A stretch of 64,000 nucleotides of DNA from Streptomyces sp. NBC_01241 (GTDB lineage: Bacteria > Actinomycetota > Actinomycetes > Streptomycetales > Streptomycetaceae): contig NZ_CP108494.1 in assembly GCF_041435435.1 (NCBI RefSeq), positions 6,606,501-6,670,500 of the forward strand. Direction: 5' to 3'. Each line of letters begins with the position of its first letter. The stretch's first letter is position 1. Position numbers and translations under genes: made by a program. Positions 60,845-64,000 of this stretch are shown here, one piece after another. Under the pieces are notes generated by a model that worked only from the letters and a program-made list of their open reading frames with translations, did not search any database and was not told the origin of the DNA.

Positions 60845-62053
60845 TCATGGCGTGGCGAGGTCCGGGCGGAGGGTGATGGCGTCGCGAAGGAAGCTGCGCT
60901 TGGAGTAGAAGGTGTGCTCGGCCGCCCAGCCGTGACTTGCGAGGTACTCGCAGAGCCAGCTGTCGATTCGCTGCATCTCGGTGAGGACCTCGTCCGTGTC
61001 GTGGTGGAGGATGCTGCGCGAGCGGAGGTACTCCAGCTCGCATTGGGAGAGCACGACGTCGGGGGCTGCCAGGAGGGCGCAGCGGTCGAGGAAGATGCCG
61101 TAGACGTGTCCGGTGCGCATTGACTCGCACTGGATGTCGTAGCGGATGCGCTGGAAGGGCGGCATGGCCCGGACCTGGAGGCCCAGGTCTTCGCGCAGGA
61201 ACGTCTCGAAGCGGTCGGGCGTGATGTCGAGGCCGGGGGTGAGTTCTTCGCGGCGGGCGAAGGTGTCCTCGGTGAACCACTTGCGCTTGAGCACGTGCCC
61301 GGCGGTGACGGTGGGGATGAAGGAGGCGTAGCCGATCTCGGGCTCGGGGCCGGTGACGTCGAACAGGTGGTTCTCGGTGTGGTGGATCTGGAACTCTTCC
61401 CGGTACTCAGGGCGGCAGCCGTCCAGCTTGCCGTCGCGCAGCGCCTTGAGTAGTTCCATGGACGTGGCCCAGATGTCCGGTGCAGGGTCGAGGGTGTACT
61501 TGAACTCCAGCTCGGTGCCGGCGAAATGCTTGTGGAAGTACCGCAGGTGGTTGTTGAGCGCCATGCTCGACTTGGTGTGCGCCGTCAGCACGGGCTCGAG
61601 CCAGTGCAGTTCCCCGACCGGGCCGTGGCCGACTGGTTCGGGGGTGGTGCGGACGAAGCAGGCGTCCTCGGGGTGGAAGCGGATCTGCGCGTAGGCGTGG
61701 TAGCCGCCGCCGGGGTGTTCGGCCAGGTAGCACAGCGGCACCAGGCCGGGTGCGGCCTCGGTGCCGACCAGGGCGCGCAGGGCGGGGCCGGCGATGGCGT
61801 CGGGGAACAGGTCGCCGCCGTCGATACTGGCCGCCCCGAGGTGGATGCCGCCGGCGTGCAGTGCTTCGGCCGGGCAGGTCCCCAAGGCGTCCCAGCGGAC
61901 GATCACGGTAGTGGCCGGTCGGCACTTCTCCTGTGGTGGCACCCGTACGAGCACGATCGGCTCGTCCGGTCGCCGTGGAGCGGTGCGGTTGAGGAGGTGG
62001 ATGCCGCCGAGGACGACCCAGGCTCGCCGGTCCGATGGCTGGTCATCGTGCAC
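60845..62053 (-). CDS. CYTH-like protein, unknown role
   Basis: From GTG 62053 (GAAGGAG site) the 402-residue protein contains TELEFKYTL, which fits the ExExK signature of CYTH/triphosphate-tunnel enzymes, and later an LSQCELEYLRSR strand typical of the end of that barrel. CYTH proteins act on triphosphates (thiamine triphosphatase, adenylate cyclase). The first 160 residues (TVIVRWDALGTCPAEAL) match nothing I know. It is divergent from the NUDIX gene at 62193. Assignment is tentative. Confidence 0.55.
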   Translation of the reverse strand: MHDDQPSDRRAWVVLGGIHLLNRTAPRRPDEPIVLVRVPPQEKCRPATTVIVRWDALGTCPAEALHAGGIHLGAASIDGGDLFPDAIAGPALRALVGTEAAPGLVPLCYLAEHPGGGYHAYAQIRFHPEDACFVRTTPEPVGHGPVGELHWLEPVLTAHTKSSMALNNHLRYFHKHFAGTELEFKYTLDPAPDIWATSMELLKALRDGKLDGCRPEYREEFQIHHTENHLFDVTGPEPEIGYASFIPTVTAGHVLKRKWFTEDTFARREELTPGLDITPDRFETFLREDLGLQVRAMPPFQRIRYDIQCESMRTGHVYGIFLDRCALLAAPDVVLSQCELEYLRSRSILHHDTDEVLTEMQRIDSWLCEYLASHGWAAEHTFYSKRSFLRDAITLRPDLATP

Positions 62054-62180
62054 GCTGGTCTCCTTCGTGTGAAGCGGGCGCCACGGTTGATCGCCCTGCA
62101 GCCGAAGGGCCACCGGGCCGGCCGGTCATCGCTGGATGGCTGCCTTCTCGTCGCTGCGACGTCCGGCCGGTTCGTCGGCC

Positions 62181-62186
62181 TAAGGT
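62181..62186 (+). promoter_or_regulatory. Possible -10 box of a leaderless transcript
   Basis: TAAGGT (TANNNT) is 6 bases before GTG 62193, the spacing of leaderless messages. I find no convincing -35 at the right distance. Confidence 0.35.
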
Positions 62187-62192
62187 GTGCGG

Positions 62193-62723
62193 GTGAGTCA
62201 AGGTGAAGTCGGTCAGGTGATCTTGGACGAGGCTGTTGCGGATGCCCGCCTCGCGGCTTGGGAGTTCGACGGTGCGCGGGCCTGGCTGGAGGAAGCCCGC
62301 CGGGATCCGATGGAGCCGCTGGCGGCCGAGGTGTGGGTCACCGACCCTGCTTTCGAGCACGTCCTGCTGGTCAAGCACCGCGTGCGCGGATGGGTGCCGC
62401 CCGGCGGCAAGGTGGAGCCGGGGGAGACGCCGCGTGCGGCGGCGGTACGAGAGCTGCTGGAGGAAACCGGCCTGCGCAGCGAACTGCTGCCCGAGCCCGC
62501 AGCCGTGGCGGTGCGTTCCTACCGGGCCGACTGGTCTGCGACTCTGGGCCTGTCCTATGCCGCAGTCGCCGGGCGCGACGTACCGCTCGCCGGGGAGCAG
62601 AACCAGCCGGCGGCATGGTTCCGTCTGGATGCAGACTGGGACAGCGTCTTCCCCGAGGACCGCGAGCGGATCCGTGCGCACGCTCGCCGCCTTGCGGCCG
62701 GCAGGGCGGTCGGCTCCCGCTGA
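62193..62723 (+). CDS. NUDIX hydrolase (plus strand)
   Basis: From GTG 62193 (62187 possible) the 176-residue protein has a canonical box GGKVEPGETPRAAAVRELLE with ETGL (about 72-94), preceded by HVLLVKHRVRGWVPP. It is the only plus-strand gene of the block and is divergent from the CYTH-like gene. Leaderless initiation is suggested by the TAAGGT box. Confidence 0.9.
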   Translation: MSQGEVGQVILDEAVADARLAAWEFDGARAWLEEARRDPMEPLAAEVWVTDPAFEHVLLVKHRVRGWVPPGGKVEPGETPRAAAVRELLEETGLRSELLPEPAAVAVRSYRADWSATLGLSYAAVAGRDVPLAGEQNQPAAWFRLDADWDSVFPEDRERIRAHARRLAAGRAVGSR

Positions 62724-62743
62724 AGTAGGCCCCTGGTCGCCGT

Positions 62744-63280
62744 TCACAGGACGGCCTCGATCCGGTTGAGGTCGGCCGAGGGCAGAGTGACGAGCTCCAG
62801 GTCGTGCAGGAAGCGGCACCAGACCGGCTCCAGCCCGGGTTCGCGCTCGAACTCTCCATGGCTCAACGCACCGTTGGCATACGCGGCGGTGCGCAACGCG
62901 TGCTGCTGCAACTGGTTGGGGTGGATCCACCGAGGCGCGCGGACCTCCCGTGCCGAGGGGCGCAGCGGTCCGGAAACCTTGGCCTCGAAGATCCACCATT
63001 GGTGGCCGACCGGGCCGCTGGGCGTGCGTCGGCAGCTGTTGGGCCGCCACCGTTCCAGCAGCAGGTGCAGGTGGGTGACGGTGAGACCGACCTCCTCGGT
63101 GACCTCGTCGCGGGCTGCTTGCTCGGGGCCGCCATGCTGGTCGACGTGGCCGGCGACCGGGGCGATTCCGGCCGGAGGAGTCGCCCGCTCGAACACCAGC
63201 AGGCCGCTCGGCGAAGAGATCAGTACCCCGACGCTTGCGTGGTCACAGAGGCGGACCCTGTTGCCGGGCGCCGGGGTCAT
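62744..63280 (-). CDS. NUDIX hydrolase, degenerate box
   Basis: The 178-residue protein has AGHVDQHGGPEQAARDEVTE with EVGL, where Arg-Glu of the NUDIX box became Asp-Glu and the first Glu is missing, so hydrolysis may be impaired. The start overlaps the methyltransferase stop (ATGA). Convergent with the 62193 gene, 20 bases apart. Confidence 0.85.
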   Translation of the reverse strand: MTPAPGNRVRLCDHASVGVLISSPSGLLVFERATPPAGIAPVAGHVDQHGGPEQAARDEVTEEVGLTVTHLHLLLERWRPNSCRRTPSGPVGHQWWIFEAKVSGPLRPSAREVRAPRWIHPNQLQQHALRTAAYANGALSHGEFEREPGLEPVWCRFLHDLELVTLPSADLNRIEAVL

Positions 63281-64000
63281 GCAACGGCCTTTGGCCTTTG
63301 GGCGACGACGACGAGCCAGCTCGTCACGGTCGGGGCGTCGGGGGTGGTCATGGCGTAGGCGGCATCGAGTATCTGCATCCGTTGGGCGTGCGTGAAGCCG
63401 CCCTCGGGCCGTGCGAAAAGGGGGATGGACAGCCACGCCTTCTTCTCGGCCATGGTGCTGCGCTGGGCGGTGACCTCGGTGCCGACGACCGTCAGACCCG
63501 CCGCGGTCAGCTGCTCGGTGACTGTCTCCAGCGGCAGTTTCGGTGGCCTGTCCGCGTCGCGTGGCGGTGGGATGTATCCGTCGGTTTCGGCGGCGACTTG
63601 GCGGATGAGGGTGTTGAGGGAGGGCCCGGTGCGGGTGGAGAGTTCGTCGGGGTGCCGGACGCCGGCGAAGCCGCCGCCGATGTTGAAGACGAAGTGCCCG
63701 CCTGGGCGCAGGATGCGGGCCACGGCCGCGAACACCGCGGCGGTGTCGGTCTTCCAGATCGCGGAGTTGCACACCACGGCGTCGGCGCTGCTGGCGTGGA
63801 GGTGGTCGGCGAGCTGTTCGGCTGGGGAAGTGACCCAGGTCAGGCGGGCGTCGGTCAGGATACGGCGGCCGACACGCTGCATCGCGGCGGCGTTGTCGAC
63901 GGAGACGACCCGGGCACGGGCCGGGATCAGGTCGAGCATCGCGCGGGCGGTCGCGCCGGCGCCGCCGCAGAGGTCGACCACCAGGCTGGCGTCGGCCAGA
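63277..64000 (-). CDS. Class I SAM methyltransferase (partial, runs off right edge)
   Basis: The visible 241 codons have a SAM-binding block VDLCGGAGATARAML, VVSVDNAAAM as motif II, and DAVVCNSAIWKTD as motif IV. The last part (WLVVVAQRPKAVA) closes the protein. Its N-terminus lies outside the window. It is the first known gene of the block's right end and is coupled to the NUDIX gene downstream. Confidence 0.85.
   Translation of the reverse strand, partial: LADASLVVDLCGGAGATARAMLDLIPARARVVSVDNAAAMQRVGRRILTDARLTWVTSPAEQLADHLHASSADAVVCNSAIWKTDTAAVFAAVARILRPGGHFVFNIGGGFAGVRHPDELSTRTGPSLNTLIRQVAAETDGYIPPPRDADRPPKLPLETVTEQLTAAGLTVVGTEVTAQRSTMAEKKAWLSIPLFARPEGGFTHAQRMQILDAAYAMTTPDAPTVTSWLVVVAQRPKAVA

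Noticed and set aside
41886..64000. Assignment to a named antibiotic class
   Set aside because: No gene set is specific to one known product; naming a compound would be guesswork.
1..64000. tRNA genes as integration targets
   Set aside because: No cloverleaf-like sequence was recognised by eye; a tRNA scan would decide.

Overview
The window is high-GC, densely coding DNA with GTG and TTG starts, many 1-14 base gene overlaps and sparse TTA codons. WhiB-like, MAB_1171c-like and wHTH replication-type proteins point to a Streptomyces-like actinomycete. Almost everything looks accessory: there are no rRNA, tRNA or ribosomal protein genes, but there are two recombinase modules, an IS, many gene remnants and a dense biosynthesis-like block. 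All functions are read from motifs in the sequence; no database search was run.

Layout. (1) 1-3489, minus strand: a plasmid/ICE-type module of a 40-residue leader ORF, a winged-helix protein whose gene carries iteron-like palindromes, a small zinc-finger protein, a WhiB-like protein and a membrane protein cut by the window edge. (2) 4524-8154, plus: XRE regulator, ImmA/IrrE-type metallopeptidase, MAB_1171c-type membrane protein and amidase. (3) 8155-9838: decayed DNA with a broken peptide deformylase and a 2H-phosphoesterase tail. (4) 9839-14578: an unknown 380-residue protein divergent from an SF2 helicase coupled to a 2H phosphoesterase. (5) 14707-16532: a CofE-like ligase and a frameshifted AroE-like protein. 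(6) 16512-20525: recombinase trio 1 (tyrosine recombinase, small HTH protein, zinc-ribbon recombinase-like protein) behind a large palindrome. (7) 20486-28173: a 2H phosphoesterase, then an LCAT-like lipase next to a 1452-residue caspase-like/P-loop/WD40 protein, followed by a gene graveyard. (8) 28206-30735: an IS1380-family element with a CTAG duplication, a GNAT gene and IS-end remnants. (9) 31487-34601: recombinase trio 2 behind another palindrome. (10) 34609-41851: NUDIX remnant, GIY-YIG plus 721-residue pair, NUDIX gene, zinc-ribbon/HEPN-like protein, deoxyribosyltransferase-like gene with a membrane partner, and a P-loop kinase.

(11) 41886-64000 is a mostly minus-strand, tightly overlapped block: two PhyH-type oxygenases, a phosphoketolase-like enzyme, a YrdC-like protein, several methyltransferases, a HAD hydrolase, an enolase-superfamily enzyme, a radical-SAM-like protein, an ABC exporter, an APH-type kinase, a kinase-VanX fusion, a CYTH-like protein and ten NUDIX domains in seven proteins (an eleventh lies at 38056). 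It looks like an undescribed biosynthetic or nucleotide-chemistry locus with self-protection functions.

Two parts best fit a previously undescribed system: the NUDIX-rich block (41.9-64.0 kb) and the lipase plus caspase-like/NTPase/WD40 pair (21.3-27.2 kb), which has the architecture of a conflict or programmed-death device. The recombinase trios, the IS and the repeated C-terminal gene fragments show that the region is an active landing site for horizontally acquired DNA.
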